A model generated the notes under the pieces. The model saw only the letters and a program-made list of their open reading frames with translations. It searched no databases and was not told where the DNA came from. A program made the position numbers and the translations under genes. From Lacinutrix sp. Hel_I_90 (GTDB lineage: Bacteria; Bacteroidota; Bacteroidia; Flavobacteriales; Flavobacteriaceae), in assembly GCF_000934685.1 (NCBI RefSeq), contig NZ_JYNQ01000001.1, positions 3,385,501 through 3,449,500 on the forward strand: a DNA stretch of 64,000 nt. The letters run 5' to 3'. Below, in pieces: positions 27,706-36,736 of this stretch; the stretch's first letter is position 1; each line of letters opens with the position of its first letter.

Positions 27706-28719
27706 ATGAATAATAAATTAACCGTATTAGTAACCGGAGCATCTGGAAGTGTAGGTTATGAGGTTGTAAAACAATTATGCCATATAAATAAATATCAGGT
27801 GGTAGCTTTTGATGTTAAAACAGCTAAGTCTAAAGCAATGTCTAAATTTTTTAATGACGAAAATTTTAAAATGATCTATGGCGATTTGACTCAAAATGAT
27901 ACACTAGGGCAGTTGCCTATTAAAATTGATTACGTTATTCATCTTGCTGCTATCATTCCACCATTAGCCAACGACAATCCTAAGTTAGCCTATCAAGTCA
28001 ATGTAAATGGCACACAGCATTTAATTAATTATATTAAAACCCATTCACCAAAGGCATTTTTTATGTACAGCTCCTCCATTGCTGTTTATGGCGATAGAAT
28101 AAAAGCCCCATACATTACTATAGAGGATCCCATAACTCCGAGTGAAGGTGATGATTATGCAAGAACTAAGGTTGAAGCAGAAAACCGGATTATGCGGTCT
28201 GGCTTAGAGTGGTGTGTTTTTAGATTAGCAGCAATTATGGGTGCGCATAAAATGTCTAAACTCATGTTTCATCAACCATTAAATACTGCTTTAGAAATTG
28301 CTACACCAAGAGATACCGCACGTGCTTTCGTGAATGCGCTTAATTATAAACCGCAACTTTTAAATGGCATTTTTAATTTAGGAGGCGGTGAAGCATGTAG
28401 AATGTTGTATTCAGAATTTTTAGAGCGCTCGTTCAACATTTATGGTTTAGGTACTTTGGATTTTCCAGATAGAACTTTTGCTGATAAGAATTTTCATTGT
28501 GGGTATTATAAGGATGGTGATGTTTTAGAGGATATTGTATATTTTAGACAAGATACTATTGAAGATTATTTTAGAAATGAAGCAAAAAAAGTTTCGAAGC
28601 TAAAAAAAGGAATCATAAAAATGTTTAAGACACCTATTAAAACGTATTTGTTAAAGCAATCTGAACCTTATAAAGCTTATAAGAATAAAGATACTGAGGC
28701 TATGCGCTATTATTTTTGA
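27706..28719 (+). CDS. NAD-dependent epimerase/dehydratase (extended SDR)
   Basis: A 337-aa extended short-chain dehydrogenase: nucleotide-binding VLVTGASGSVGYEV at the N terminus, YGDLTQ, IHLAAIIPP, catalytic YSSSIAVYGD and YARTKVEAE (YxxxK). Likely acts on a sugar nucleotide or similar substrate, but the C-terminal half gives no specific signature. Monocistronic as far as visible; followed after about 90 bp by a DUF2141 gene. Confidence 0.85.
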   Translation: MNNKLTVLVTGASGSVGYEVVKQLCHINKYQVVAFDVKTAKSKAMSKFFNDENFKMIYGDLTQNDTLGQLPIKIDYVIHLAAIIPPLANDNPKLAYQVNVNGTQHLINYIKTHSPKAFFMYSSSIAVYGDRIKAPYITIEDPITPSEGDDYARTKVEAENRIMRSGLEWCVFRLAAIMGAHKMSKLMFHQPLNTALEIATPRDTARAFVNALNYKPQLLNGIFNLGGGEACRMLYSEFLERSFNIYGLGTLDFPDRTFADKNFHCGYYKDGDVLEDIVYFRQDTIEDYFRNEAKKVSKLKKGIIKMFKTPIKTYLLKQSEPYKAYKNKDTEAMRYYF

Positions 28720-28810
28720 GGGAGGTGTCTTAGGTTTTTTAGTTTTAATGCTAAGCCTCTATGCGTTTAATTAGACGCTGTTTAATAAATTAATATTTAA
28801 AAAATAATAA

Positions 28811-29230
28811 ATGAATTATTTAATTATTACATTTTTGACTGTAATACAGTCATTCTTTTCACCAAATCCAGAACTAACATTACAGTTTGATCAAATAGAA
28901 GCCTTGAAAGGAACTATAGAAATTGGGATATTTAATAAATCTGACCTTTTTTTAATAAAAGGAAAAGCGTTTAAAACCTATTCTATAAAAGTGACTAAAA
29001 AACGCGAAACAATTTCTATTAAAGATCTGCCAAAAGGAACTTATGCAATTTCAGCATATCATGATGTTAATGGTGATACGGTTTGTAATAAGAATTTTTT
29101 AGGGATTCCTAAAGAGCCTTATGCATTTTCTAATAATTTTAAACCAAAATTTTCTGCACCAAATTTTAGTGATTGTAGTTTTGTTTTTAATGAAAAAAAT
29201 GAGAGTATAACCCTTTCCTTCATTCATTAA
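28811..29230 (+). CDS. DUF2141 family exported protein
   Basis: A 139-aa protein with a hydrophobic N terminus (MNYLIITFLTVIQSFF) that may be a signal peptide. The DUF2141 signature is clear: KGTIEIGIFNKSDLF, LPKGTYAISAYHDVNGDTVCNKNFLGIPKEPYAFSNN in pieces across residues 75-115. Beta-sandwich fold expected; role unknown, often beside outer-membrane or lipid genes. Confidence 0.86.
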   Translation: MNYLIITFLTVIQSFFSPNPELTLQFDQIEALKGTIEIGIFNKSDLFLIKGKAFKTYSIKVTKKRETISIKDLPKGTYAISAYHDVNGDTVCNKNFLGIPKEPYAFSNNFKPKFSAPNFSDCSFVFNEKNESITLSFIH

Positions 29231-29282
29231 TTCAGAAAGAGCGGATGCTATTTTAATGATGCTGTTGTTTTTTTAAAGTAAA

Positions 29283-31439
29283 TTATTCTATAAGAATGTT
29301 TAGAATAGTAATCGCAGCTTCACTTATCTTAGTGCCTGGCCCAAACACAGCAACTGCGCCAGCATCAAATAAATATTGATAATCTTGTTTTGGTATGACA
29401 CCACCAACGATAACCATGATATCTTCACGACCATATTTTTTTAGTTCTTCTATTACTTGAGGTACTAAAGTTTTATGTCCTGCAGCTAATGAGGACACCC
29501 CTAAAATATGCACATCGTTTTCTACGGCTTGTTTTGCAGCTTCTTTTGGTGTTTGAAATAATGGACCTATATCTACATCAAAACCAACATCTGCATAACC
29601 AGTAGCCACTACTTTAGCACCGCGATCATGACCATCTTGCCCCATTTTAGCAATCATAATACGTGGCCTTCGACCATCTTGTTCAGCAAATTGATCGGCT
29701 AGTTCTTTTGCTCTTGCAAAAGATTTATCGTCTTTAATTTCTTTACTATACACACCAGAAAATGTTTTTATTTGCGCTTTATAGCGACCATAGACAGCTT
29801 CTAAAGCGTCACTAATTTCACCTAAAGTGGCGCGCTCGCGAGCTGCTATCACCGCTAAATGTAGTAAATTATTATTTGCGGTTACCTTAGACCCTTTAGA
29901 ATCTGACGATAGTCTTGCAGCTTCGGTTAAATGAGTTAAAGCTTGGTTAACTTTGGCTGTGTTTCTTTCTGCTTTAATTTTTTCTAAACCCTTAATTTGC
30001 TGTAAACGTACTGTTTGATTATCGACTTCTAAAGTTGAAATAGCATCCTCTTCAGCTAAAACATAATTGTTAACGCCAACAATAATATCCTGTCCTGAGT
30101 CAATGCGCGCCTGCTTTCTAGCAGCAGCTTCTTCAATTCTTAGTTTAGGAATACCTGCTTCAATGGCTTTAGTCATGCCGCCCAAGGCTTCCACTTCTTC
30201 AATTAAAGACCAGGCTTTTTCTGAAATATCATGGGTTAGTTTTTCAACATAATAACTTCCAGCCCAGGGATCTACGGTTTTGGTAATATGGGTTTCTTCT
30301 TGTAAAAATATTTGAGTGTTTCTGGCAATTCGCGCTGAAAAATCGGTAGGCAAGGCGATTGCTTCATCTAGTGCATTAGTATGTAAACTTTGTGTGCCAC
30401 CAAAAGCAGCTGCGGCGGCTTCAATAGTCGTTCTCGCGACATTATTAAAAGGATCTTGCTCTGTGAGACTCCAACCGCTGGTTTGGCAATGCGTTCTTAG
30501 CGCTAGAGATTTTTGGTTTTTAGGATTGAATTGTTTCACCAGTTTTGCCCACAACATTCTGGCGGCTCTCATTTTAGCAATCTCCATAAAATGATTCATG
30601 CCAATGGCCCAAAAGAAAGATAGGCGCGGGGCAAAAGTATCAATATCCATACCAGCTGCTAGTCCTTTTCTTATGTATTCTAAGCCGTCGGCTAGGGTGT
30701 AAGCGAGTTCAATATCACAAGTAGCGCCTGCTTCTTGCATGTGATATCCTGAAATACTAATACTATTAAACTTAGGCATATGCGCACTCGTATATTCAAA
30801 AATATCTGAAATAATCTGCATCGAAGGCGTAGGTGGGTAAATGTACGTGTTACGCACCATAAACTCTTTTAATATATCATTTTGAATGGTTCCAGCCAAA
30901 GCTTCTGGTGGCACACCTTGTTCTTCTGCTGCCACAATATAAAAGGCCATAATTGGCAAGACAGCACCGTTCATAGTCATGGAAACCGACATTTTATCCA
31001 GTGGAATCTGGTCGAACAATACCTTCATGTCTTCAACACTGTCAATGGCTACCCCCGCTTTTCCAACGTCACCAACCACACGTTCATGATCACTATCATA
31101 ACCACGATGTGTTGCTAAATCGAAAGCCACAGACAGACCTTTTTGTCCTGCTGCTAAGTTTCTGCGGTAAAAGGCATTGCTTTCTTCAGCCGTTGAGAAA
31201 CCTGCATATTGACGAATAGTCCAAGGTCTTATTACATACATCGTGGAATAAGGTCCACGAAGATTTGGTGCTATTCCAGCAACAAAATCTAAATGTTTCA
31301 AATTTTTAATATCTGTTTTAGAATATTTCGATTTTACAGCGATGTCTTCTGCAGTAAGAAAGGAGTTGTCATTAGCTTTTGTCGTTGCGCTTCTGTCTTC
31401 TAATTTTATTTTAATATGTTGAAGGTCTTTTCTAGCCAT
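29283..31439 (-). CDS. mutB: methylmalonyl-CoA mutase large (catalytic) subunit
   Basis: A 718-aa adenosylcobalamin enzyme that interconverts methylmalonyl-CoA and succinyl-CoA. The TIM-barrel CoA domain starts with the [20 protein letters not shown] region; [16 protein letters not shown] follows. The C-terminal B12 domain has [17 protein letters not shown] (DxHxxG, base-off His) and [11 protein letters not shown]. Full length. It is separated from the small-subunit gene by a lipoprotein gene. The 245-bp upstream gap contains no recognisable cobalamin riboswitch. Confidence 0.95.
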   Translation of the reverse strand: MARKDLQHIKIKLEDRSATTKANDNSFLTAEDIAVKSKYSKTDIKNLKHLDFVAGIAPNLRGPYSTMYVIRPWTIRQYAGFSTAEESNAFYRRNLAAGQKGLSVAFDLATHRGYDSDHERVVGDVGKAGVAIDSVEDMKVLFDQIPLDKMSVSMTMNGAVLPIMAFYIVAAEEQGVPPEALAGTIQNDILKEFMVRNTYIYPPTPSMQIISDIFEYTSAHMPKFNSISISGYHMQEAGATCDIELAYTLADGLEYIRKGLAAGMDIDTFAPRLSFFWAIGMNHFMEIAKMRAARMLWAKLVKQFNPKNQKSLALRTHCQTSGWSLTEQDPFNNVARTTIEAAAAAFGGTQSLHTNALDEAIALPTDFSARIARNTQIFLQEETHITKTVDPWAGSYYVEKLTHDISEKAWSLIEEVEALGGMTKAIEAGIPKLRIEEAAARKQARIDSGQDIIVGVNNYVLAEEDAISTLEVDNQTVRLQQIKGLEKIKAERNTAKVNQALTHLTEAARLSSDSKGSKVTANNNLLHLAVIAARERATLGEISDALEAVYGRYKAQIKTFSGVYSKEIKDDKSFARAKELADQFAEQDGRRPRIMIAKMGQDGHDRGAKVVATGYADVGFDVDIGPLFQTPKEAAKQAVENDVHILGVSSLAAGHKTLVPQVIEELKKYGREDIMVIVGGVIPKQDYQYLFDAGAVAVFGPGTKISEAAITILNILIE

Positions 31440-31684
31440 TTTAAAATTGAGAATTGTTTATTTTGATTATATCATCGTCACATAAACTTATGAGAGAGAA
31501 ACGTTTTTGATTATGTTTATTTCCCTTATTCATCTAAATAATAAACAATAAAATCATTGCCAACTGAATTAGAAATACTTAGAGAATCTGTGTTTTATCG
31601 AAAATTGAAAACGAATTAGTATTTAATCCAGCTTCAAGAAGTCTTACTTTTATGACTTCTATTTGATGCGATACTGGCATTAAT

Positions 31685-32398
31685 TTATTGGTGATTATGT
31701 CCTGCGTGAGGATCTTGTTCTATTGAATTATCTGCCGGGAGAGTTGGTTTTGTTCCAGCATTGAAATCTACTTTTTCATCCCGTTTCGCTTCTTCAATGG
31801 GTTGTGGATTAGGATTTTTTAAATCTTCAAGTTTGCTGTCTAATAATTTAGCGTAAAAGAAATCGAACGCGACGTAGGCTTTTAAACTTCCATCGCCCTG
31901 CATTACTCTAGCACTACTACTTAAAGGCGCTAAAATTAAATTTGGACGTATGCTATTTGTAGATAAAAGCGCATTGATGGTTTGCTTTAAACTTGTGGTT
32001 TTTATATTATTAACCATACAGTCCGTTAAAGGATGTGAGTAGTTTAATGTTGTTTCCCCATTGTTTGTAGCCCATAAATCATTTTCTTCTTTTAATAGTT
32101 TAGCAATTTTTAAACTGTGCTCGCTGGCAATATCCTCTACTTTTAAACCACCACGCATAGAAACATTTATAAATGAAGAATAAGCCTTAGGACCAGATTT
32201 GGACCTCATGTCATAGGTATTAATAATATCATTTTCAAAAGAATAAATGGCTTCATTATATAAATCAACATTAGGAAAGTCACAAGCCAGAATCTTCGGG
32301 TTTTCGGCAAATTTATAATCTAATTTTTTTGTTTGGTCACAGCTTGATACTATAACTAAAAGTAACAGAGTGAAAAGTTTGAACGTTGTTTGTTTCAT
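31685..32398 (-). CDS. lipoprotein of unknown function, His-rich C terminus
   Basis: A 237-aa lipoprotein (MKQTTFKLFTLLLLVIVSSC) with no family I can assign with certainty. Close flavobacterial homologues are, as I recall, sometimes labelled 'septum formation inhibitor Maf', but none of the Maf motifs is seen. The middle part is helical; the tail is Pro/Asp rich and ends DPHAGHNHQ, a possible metal-binding end. It lies between the two methylmalonyl-CoA mutase subunit genes in the same direction (52 bp from mutA), an odd place for a lipoprotein. Confidence 0.7.
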   Translation of the reverse strand: MKQTTFKLFTLLLLVIVSSCDQTKKLDYKFAENPKILACDFPNVDLYNEAIYSFENDIINTYDMRSKSGPKAYSSFINVSMRGGLKVEDIASEHSLKIAKLLKEENDLWATNNGETTLNYSHPLTDCMVNNIKTTSLKQTINALLSTNSIRPNLILAPLSSSARVMQGDGSLKAYVAFDFFYAKLLDSKLEDLKNPNPQPIEEAKRDEKVDFNAGTKPTLPADNSIEQDPHAGHNHQ

Positions 32399-32450
32399 GG
32401 CTTTAATAGTGTTATTATGATTTTTATTTAAAAAGTCTATTGTTAAGTAT

Positions 32451-33803
32451 TTATTCGGTTTTTAATCTGTTTTGTTCTATAGTTTCTGCTAATCTACGTT
32501 CTAAAATGGGTTGAATTAACGTTTTTCTACTATTCATTTTTAAAAAAGGATACAGTTGTAAATCGGCTTTCATCTTGTCATTCATATCAGGATGTTTATT
32601 GGTGCCTAATAATGTAATGTCTCCCGCATCAAAGGCCTCTTGTTCTTTTTTAGCGCTCTCTTTTATTTTTTTCTGAAGAGTTCCATCTTTTAACTGACTT
32701 AAAAAACCGCCACCGGTTTCAATGGTTTTGAATAACTCTAAAGCTTTTTCTGCAAGTTGAAGCGTTAGGCTCTCAATGTAATAAGCACCATCTGAAGCAT
32801 TTTCCACGGCATCAAAATAGCTTTCATTTTTTAAAATTAGTAACTGATTTCTCGATATGCGCTCACCAAATTCATTGTCTTTATGATAAATAGAATCATA
32901 GGATAAATTACAAACGGTATTTGCGCCACCCAAAATCGCACTCATACATTCTGTAGTGGTGCGTAACATATTGGTATTGTAGTCGTATATTGTTTTATTG
33001 CGTTTGGTAGGCGTAGCAAAAATATGACAGTCTGATTGAACATTGTATTCATCAGCCAACGTTTTCCATAACACTCTTAGCGCACGGAGTTTAGCAATTT
33101 CGAAAAAATAATTGGTTCCAACGGAGACGTTAAAGGTTATTTGAGATTTTAACGCGCTTCCAAAATGATTTAAATATTCATTGGCATGTGCTAAACTATA
33201 GGCTAATTGCTGGACAATTGTTGCGCCTGCATTTTGGTACAAACTTAAATCGACACTTAGTGTATTATTGGGGGTCGCTATTATTTGTTCTAATTGCTCA
33301 TGGTCCCACTTTAAACTATTAAACCAATTGCCAGATTTCGCAAGATTGCCGATACTGTCGTTTAAAATGTAGAGTCCTGCTTTTGAGGGGGTGAGTGCTA
33401 ATGCTTTAACATAATCCGCATCTAAAAATTGCAATTCAAAATAGAGAGGCGTGGAAGAGGTGTCTATGTTTTCTAATAAAATTGAAGTAGCAATCTCTTT
33501 ATTTGGAATAATAAACTTAATGCTTTCTGCACCTCGTTTAATAGCATCTACAGCTTTTTTATTTGAGCGTTTTTCATCAGCTACAAAAATAGATTGACTT
33601 ATTTTCCAGGTGTTGGAGGGTACTTTTAAAAACGCTTGATTTTCAAAATCATCACGATGATAAAATGGCTTTACATTGATGTCTTCGGCAGTGTTCCAAA
33701 TTAAGGTGTCGTTATAGTCCAAGCCTTTTAAATCAACTTGTATTTTTTGCTTCCAGGCTTTGGCTGAAACAGTATTAAAATCTGAAAATAGTTTTTTACT
33801 CAT
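32451..33803 (-). CDS. mutA: methylmalonyl-CoA mutase small subunit
   Basis: A 450-aa non-catalytic partner of the large subunit. It is shorter than the classical small subunit (about 620-640 aa) and shows the truncated barrel (FFEIAKLRALRVLWKTLADEY parallel to the large subunit's region) but no C-terminal B12-binding domain, as usual for the Bacteroidota form. Overlaps the ftsB-like gene by 8 bp. Confidence 0.9.
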   Translation of the reverse strand: MSKKLFSDFNTVSAKAWKQKIQVDLKGLDYNDTLIWNTAEDINVKPFYHRDDFENQAFLKVPSNTWKISQSIFVADEKRSNKKAVDAIKRGAESIKFIIPNKEIATSILLENIDTSSTPLYFELQFLDADYVKALALTPSKAGLYILNDSIGNLAKSGNWFNSLKWDHEQLEQIIATPNNTLSVDLSLYQNAGATIVQQLAYSLAHANEYLNHFGSALKSQITFNVSVGTNYFFEIAKLRALRVLWKTLADEYNVQSDCHIFATPTKRNKTIYDYNTNMLRTTTECMSAILGGANTVCNLSYDSIYHKDNEFGERISRNQLLILKNESYFDAVENASDGAYYIESLTLQLAEKALELFKTIETGGGFLSQLKDGTLQKKIKESAKKEQEAFDAGDITLLGTNKHPDMNDKMKADLQLYPFLKMNSRKTLIQPILERRLAETIEQNRLKTE

Positions 33804-34098
33804 TGTCTTCTACTTTTAAACTGTCCTGATACTCTATAATATAAATGTCTTCGTTTTCACGTTTCATATAATATTCTTCACGCGCGAATTTTTCTAGACC
33901 TTCCTCTTTTTTTAATTCGTTTATAATTTTATTGTCTTTTTTAATCTCTTTTCTATAGTAGTCTTTCTCGTCTTCTAATGTTTCAATTTCACGATTTAAC
34001 TCGTTGTGAATTAGCAACGAATTACTGTCAAAAAAAAGCATCCATATCGAAAAAACGATAATAATAATGACGAATATGTTTTTAAAATAGGAAAGCAT
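33796..34098 (-). CDS. septum formation initiator family protein (FtsB/DivIC-like)
   Basis: A 100-aa bitopic protein: one N-terminal membrane helix (YFKNIFVIIIIVFSIWMLFF) and a periplasmic coiled coil (LNREIETLEDEKDYYRKEIKKD...) ending in the conserved FAREEYYMKRENEDIYIIEY segment of FtsB/DivIC proteins. Divisome linker to FtsL/FtsQ. Overlaps udk by 1 bp and mutA by 8 bp, so the udk-ftsB-mutA genes form one operon. Confidence 0.87.
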   Translation of the reverse strand: MLSYFKNIFVIIIIVFSIWMLFFDSNSLLIHNELNREIETLEDEKDYYRKEIKKDNKIINELKKEEGLEKFAREEYYMKRENEDIYIIEYQDSLKVEDNE

Positions 34099-34706
34099 TA
34101 ACTCAATCTATCATTAATAATAGTTCTTACTATATCAACAGCAACAGTATTGTATTTATTGTTTGGTATAATTAAATCTGCATATTCTTTCATAGGCTCA
34201 ATAAATTGTTGATGCATAGGTTTTAAGGTCGTTTGATAGCGTGTTAGAACTTCGTTAATATCTCTGCCACGTTCAGCAATATCACGCTTAACACGGCGTA
34301 TAAGTCGCTCATCACTATCGGCGTGCACAAATATTTTTATATCAAACATATCTCTAATTTTCGGTTTACTTAAAATTAAAATACCTTCAACAATCATGAC
34401 TCTTTTTGGCTGGGTTAAAACAGTGTCTTTGGTTCTGTTATGTTCTACAAACGAATAGACCGGTTGTTCTATGCTTTCACCATTTCTAAGCGCGGTTAAA
34501 TGTTTGCGCAGCAGTTTAAAATCTATAGAACGCGGATGGTCAAAATTAATTTTAACGCGGTCATCGTAGCTCAAAGCTGACGTGTCTTTATAATAAGAAT
34601 CTTGAGAGATGATACCAACTTCGCCATCTGGTAATTCATTCATTATTTGCTCTACAACAGTTGTTTTTCCACAACCAGTACCGCCTGCAATTCCTATTAT
34701 TAACAT
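34098..34706 (-). CDS. udk: uridine kinase
   Basis: A 202-aa P-loop kinase that phosphorylates uridine/cytidine (pyrimidine salvage). IGIAGGTGCGKTTVVEQI is Walker A at residues 3-20. FDHPRSIDF and VEGILIL are further family motifs. Full length. First gene of the udk-ftsB-mutA transcript, with a -7 box just upstream. Confidence 0.94.
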   Translation of the reverse strand: MLIIGIAGGTGCGKTTVVEQIMNELPDGEVGIISQDSYYKDTSALSYDDRVKINFDHPRSIDFKLLRKHLTALRNGESIEQPVYSFVEHNRTKDTVLTQPKRVMIVEGILILSKPKIRDMFDIKIFVHADSDERLIRRVKRDIAERGRDINEVLTRYQTTLKPMHQQFIEPMKEYADLIIPNNKYNTVAVDIVRTIINDRLS

Positions 34707-34731
34707 GTATGATTTATTAAATTTTACCGAA

Positions 34732-34739
34732 CAAATTTA
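34732..34739 (-). promoter_or_regulatory. -7 box of the udk-ftsB-mutA operon
   Basis: Minus-strand TAAATTTG (TAnnTTTG), 26 bp upstream of the udk ATG. No good -33 TTG. Confidence 0.5.
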
Positions 34740-34757
34740 GGAATTTGAAACAAAATA

Positions 34758-35177
34758 TTACCGTTCCACCTTTGAAACTTCTTCGGCAGTTATTAACCTT
34801 GTGTTTTTATTGCCCCAACTATTTGTAATGTAGTTCATTACGTTTGCGATTTCTTCATCTGTTAAGCCTTGGGCTGTCATGTTTCCATTATATGTTTTTC
34901 CGTTGACAACAATTTCACCACTTAAACCGTATTTTAATGCGCTAATACTTGCTTCTCTCTTAGTCTTTAAATAATCTGATTGTGCTAAAGGCGGAAAAGT
35001 ATTTGGGACACCTTCGCCGTTTGGCAGATGACATTGTATACAAAAATCATCATAAACCTGTTTGCCCTTAGAAAACTCCTGAGCTGCTGGAACAGTGTTT
35101 TGAGCCATTTTCTTATCAGAAAATTGACAGGAAAGCATAATAAAAATGGTAATTAGTGTAAAACTAAAGTACTTCAT
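34758..35177 (-). CDS. c-type cytochrome lipoprotein
   Basis: A 139-aa mono-haem cytochrome c. It has an N-terminal lipoprotein signal (MKYFSFTLITIFIMLSC), haem-binding CIQCH at about residues 46-50 and the axial Met in YNGNMTAQGLTDEEI. It starts 2 bp after the stop of the sugar dehydrogenase gene, so it is the likely electron acceptor for that enzyme. Confidence 0.9.
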   Translation of the reverse strand: MKYFSFTLITIFIMLSCQFSDKKMAQNTVPAAQEFSKGKQVYDDFCIQCHLPNGEGVPNTFPPLAQSDYLKTKREASISALKYGLSGEIVVNGKTYNGNMTAQGLTDEEIANVMNYITNSWGNKNTRLITAEEVSKVER

Positions 35178-35179
35178 AA

Positions 35180-36286
35180 TTACGAACGGATTAATTTAAC
35201 AATGCCTAAATTTTCTACACCCACGTAAATAAAACCATCTGGACCTTGCTCGATAGAACGTACCCTACCAATGCCATCCAGTAATCGTTCTTCTTTGATT
35301 ACCTTATTGCCTTTAAGCGTACAGCGATCTAAATAACTAAATTTTAAAGAGCCCACAAGAAGGCTGCCCTTCCAATCGCCATATTTATTAGAAGAAATAA
35401 AGGCCATACCACTTGGCGCTATAGAAGGATCCCAAAAATGCAAAGGTTGTTCCATTCCTTCTTTTTTTGTTTTATCTGTTATGCTTGTTCCACTATAATT
35501 CTTACCATAGGTGATAACTGGCCAGCCATAATTTGCTCCTTTCTTAATAATATTAATCTCGTCACCCCCTTTTGGACCATGCTCATGTGTCCAGATGGCT
35601 TTAGTTTCAGGATGTAGTTCCATGCCTTGCGGATTGCGGTGTCCGTAGGAATAAATAGCAGTTTTTGCATTTTCAATCTCAACAAATGGATTGTCTTCTG
35701 GCACACCACCATTATCATGCAATCTGTAGACTTTACCACCATCTCTTGTAAGGTCTTGCGGATTGACCTCGCGCTCACCACGCTCACCAATAGTAAAAAA
35801 CAAATAACCACTTGTATCAAAAACAATACGTGAGCCAAAATGTTGCCCTTTGGTGGTATTGGGTTCTGCCTTATAAAGTAATTGTTTTTCTACTAGGCTA
35901 TCCCCTTTTATTTTTGCCCGCATAACGGCGGTGTTTCCACCTTCGTCTTCTCCTTTTGGTGAAGCATAAGAAATATAAATCCAACCATTAGTTTTATAAT
36001 CTGGATGCAAGGCAATGTCTAACAGTCCACCTTGCCCACGCGCATAAATTTCTGGAAGACCTTTTAGCTCTGTTTTTACTTGGTCTTTAAAATGAATTAA
36101 TTTGCCTTCCTTTTCATTAATAAGCATACTATTGTCAGGAAGAAAAGTAAATGCCCACGGATTTGTTAATTCAGGAACAACAATGTCGTAACTATTTTGA
36201 GTGTTTACTGGATTTTTATCCTGAGCACAGGTATTAAGACAGATAAAAAATACAGCAAGGGAAAGGGTTTTAAGAGCTCTAATCAT
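35180..36286 (-). CDS. PQQ-dependent sugar dehydrogenase (sorbosone/glucose dehydrogenase family)
   Basis: A 368-aa exported protein (signal MIRALKTLSLAVFFICLNTC, possibly lipid-anchored at Cys 20). Six-bladed beta-propeller motifs: NPWAFTFLPDNSMLINEKEG, GGLLDIALHPDY, GHRNPQGMELHP, THEHGPKGGDEIN (active-site His), NYGWPVITYG, PSGMAF. Oxidises aldoses or related compounds in the periplasm with PQQ. Operon with the cytochrome c gene at 34758, which fits the redox pairing. Confidence 0.9.
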   Translation of the reverse strand: MIRALKTLSLAVFFICLNTCAQDKNPVNTQNSYDIVVPELTNPWAFTFLPDNSMLINEKEGKLIHFKDQVKTELKGLPEIYARGQGGLLDIALHPDYKTNGWIYISYASPKGEDEGGNTAVMRAKIKGDSLVEKQLLYKAEPNTTKGQHFGSRIVFDTSGYLFFTIGERGEREVNPQDLTRDGGKVYRLHDNGGVPEDNPFVEIENAKTAIYSYGHRNPQGMELHPETKAIWTHEHGPKGGDEINIIKKGANYGWPVITYGKNYSGTSITDKTKKEGMEQPLHFWDPSIAPSGMAFISSNKYGDWKGSLLVGSLKFSYLDRCTLKGNKVIKEERLLDGIGRVRSIEQGPDGFIYVGVENLGIVKLIRS

Positions 36287-36325
36287 GATTAAAAAAATGT
36301 TTTTTACAATTTACAATAAAATTGG

Positions 36326-36354
36326 TTTGATTTTTAAATAATAGTGTATATTTG
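36326..36354 (+). promoter_or_regulatory. promoter of tRNA-Pro
   Basis: -33 TTTG at 36326-36329, 17-bp spacer, -7 TATATTTG at 36347-36354, both perfect Bacteroidota boxes, 53 bp upstream of the tRNA. Confidence 0.75.
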
Positions 36355-36407
36355 CCACTCTAAAATTTCAGGGTTTTCTTGTTGTTTTAGTGTAAGATAA
36401 TCACATT

Positions 36408-36482
36408 CGGGGTGTAGCGTAGCCCGGTTATCGCGCCGCGTTTGGGACGCGGAGGTCGCAGGTTCGAATCCTGCCACCCCGA
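36408..36482 (+). tRNA. tRNA-Pro (anticodon UGG)
   Basis: A 75-nt cloverleaf. The acceptor stem CGGGGTG pairs with CACCCCG, the anticodon stem CCGCG/CGCGG encloses TTTGGGA (anticodon TGG), and the T arm is GCAGG-TTCGAAT-CCTGC. The discriminator is A; CCA is not encoded. The 3' end borders an integrase gene and ICE sequence, so this gene is the likely chromosomal attachment site. Confidence 0.96.
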
Positions 36483-36505
36483 CAAATTATAGTATCAATC
36501 TATAA

Positions 36506-36540
36506 CAAAAACCTGTTAATCGTATGATTTTCAGGTTTTT
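36506..36540 (+). terminator. hairpin downstream of tRNA-Pro
   Basis: AAAAACCTG (36506-36514) pairs with CAGGTTTTT (36532-36540); an inner AATC/GATT stem may extend it. Located 24 bp after the tRNA. Confidence 0.6.
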
Positions 36541-36552
36541 CTGTTTTTAAGA

Positions 36553-36650
36553 ATATCATAAGAATTGATATGTTTTGATTAAAAATGTCAACAAATCGGA
36601 TAACAAATTAAAATTTCAAAAAGTGTTGACCAGATTTATGACCAACGGTC
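36553..36650. repeat. cluster of short repeats at the ICE left end
   Basis: ATATCA-N7-TGATAT inverted repeat (36553-36571); AACAAAT twice at a 12-bp period (36590 and 36602); TGACCA twice at a 12-bp period (36627 and 36639); GACC-AAC-GGTC inverted repeat (36640-36650). All lie between the tRNA and the integrase gene, where recombinase arm-type and excisionase sites are expected. The binding role is inference. Confidence 0.5.
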
Positions 36651-36682
36651 TGCTAATCAATAAATAAATGTATCTTTATAAG

Positions 36683-36697
36683 TGATTTGACTTTCGT
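36683..36697 (+). repeat. 15-bp motif upstream of integrase, repeated at 55279
   Basis: TGATTTGACTTTCGT is identical at 36683-36697 and 55279-55293. This copy ends 39 bp before the integrase ATG; the other lies upstream of the excisionase-like gene. Confidence 0.6.
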
Positions 36698-36736
36698 CTG
36701 ATAACAACGAATTATTGTTAACTAAAAGACGAAATA

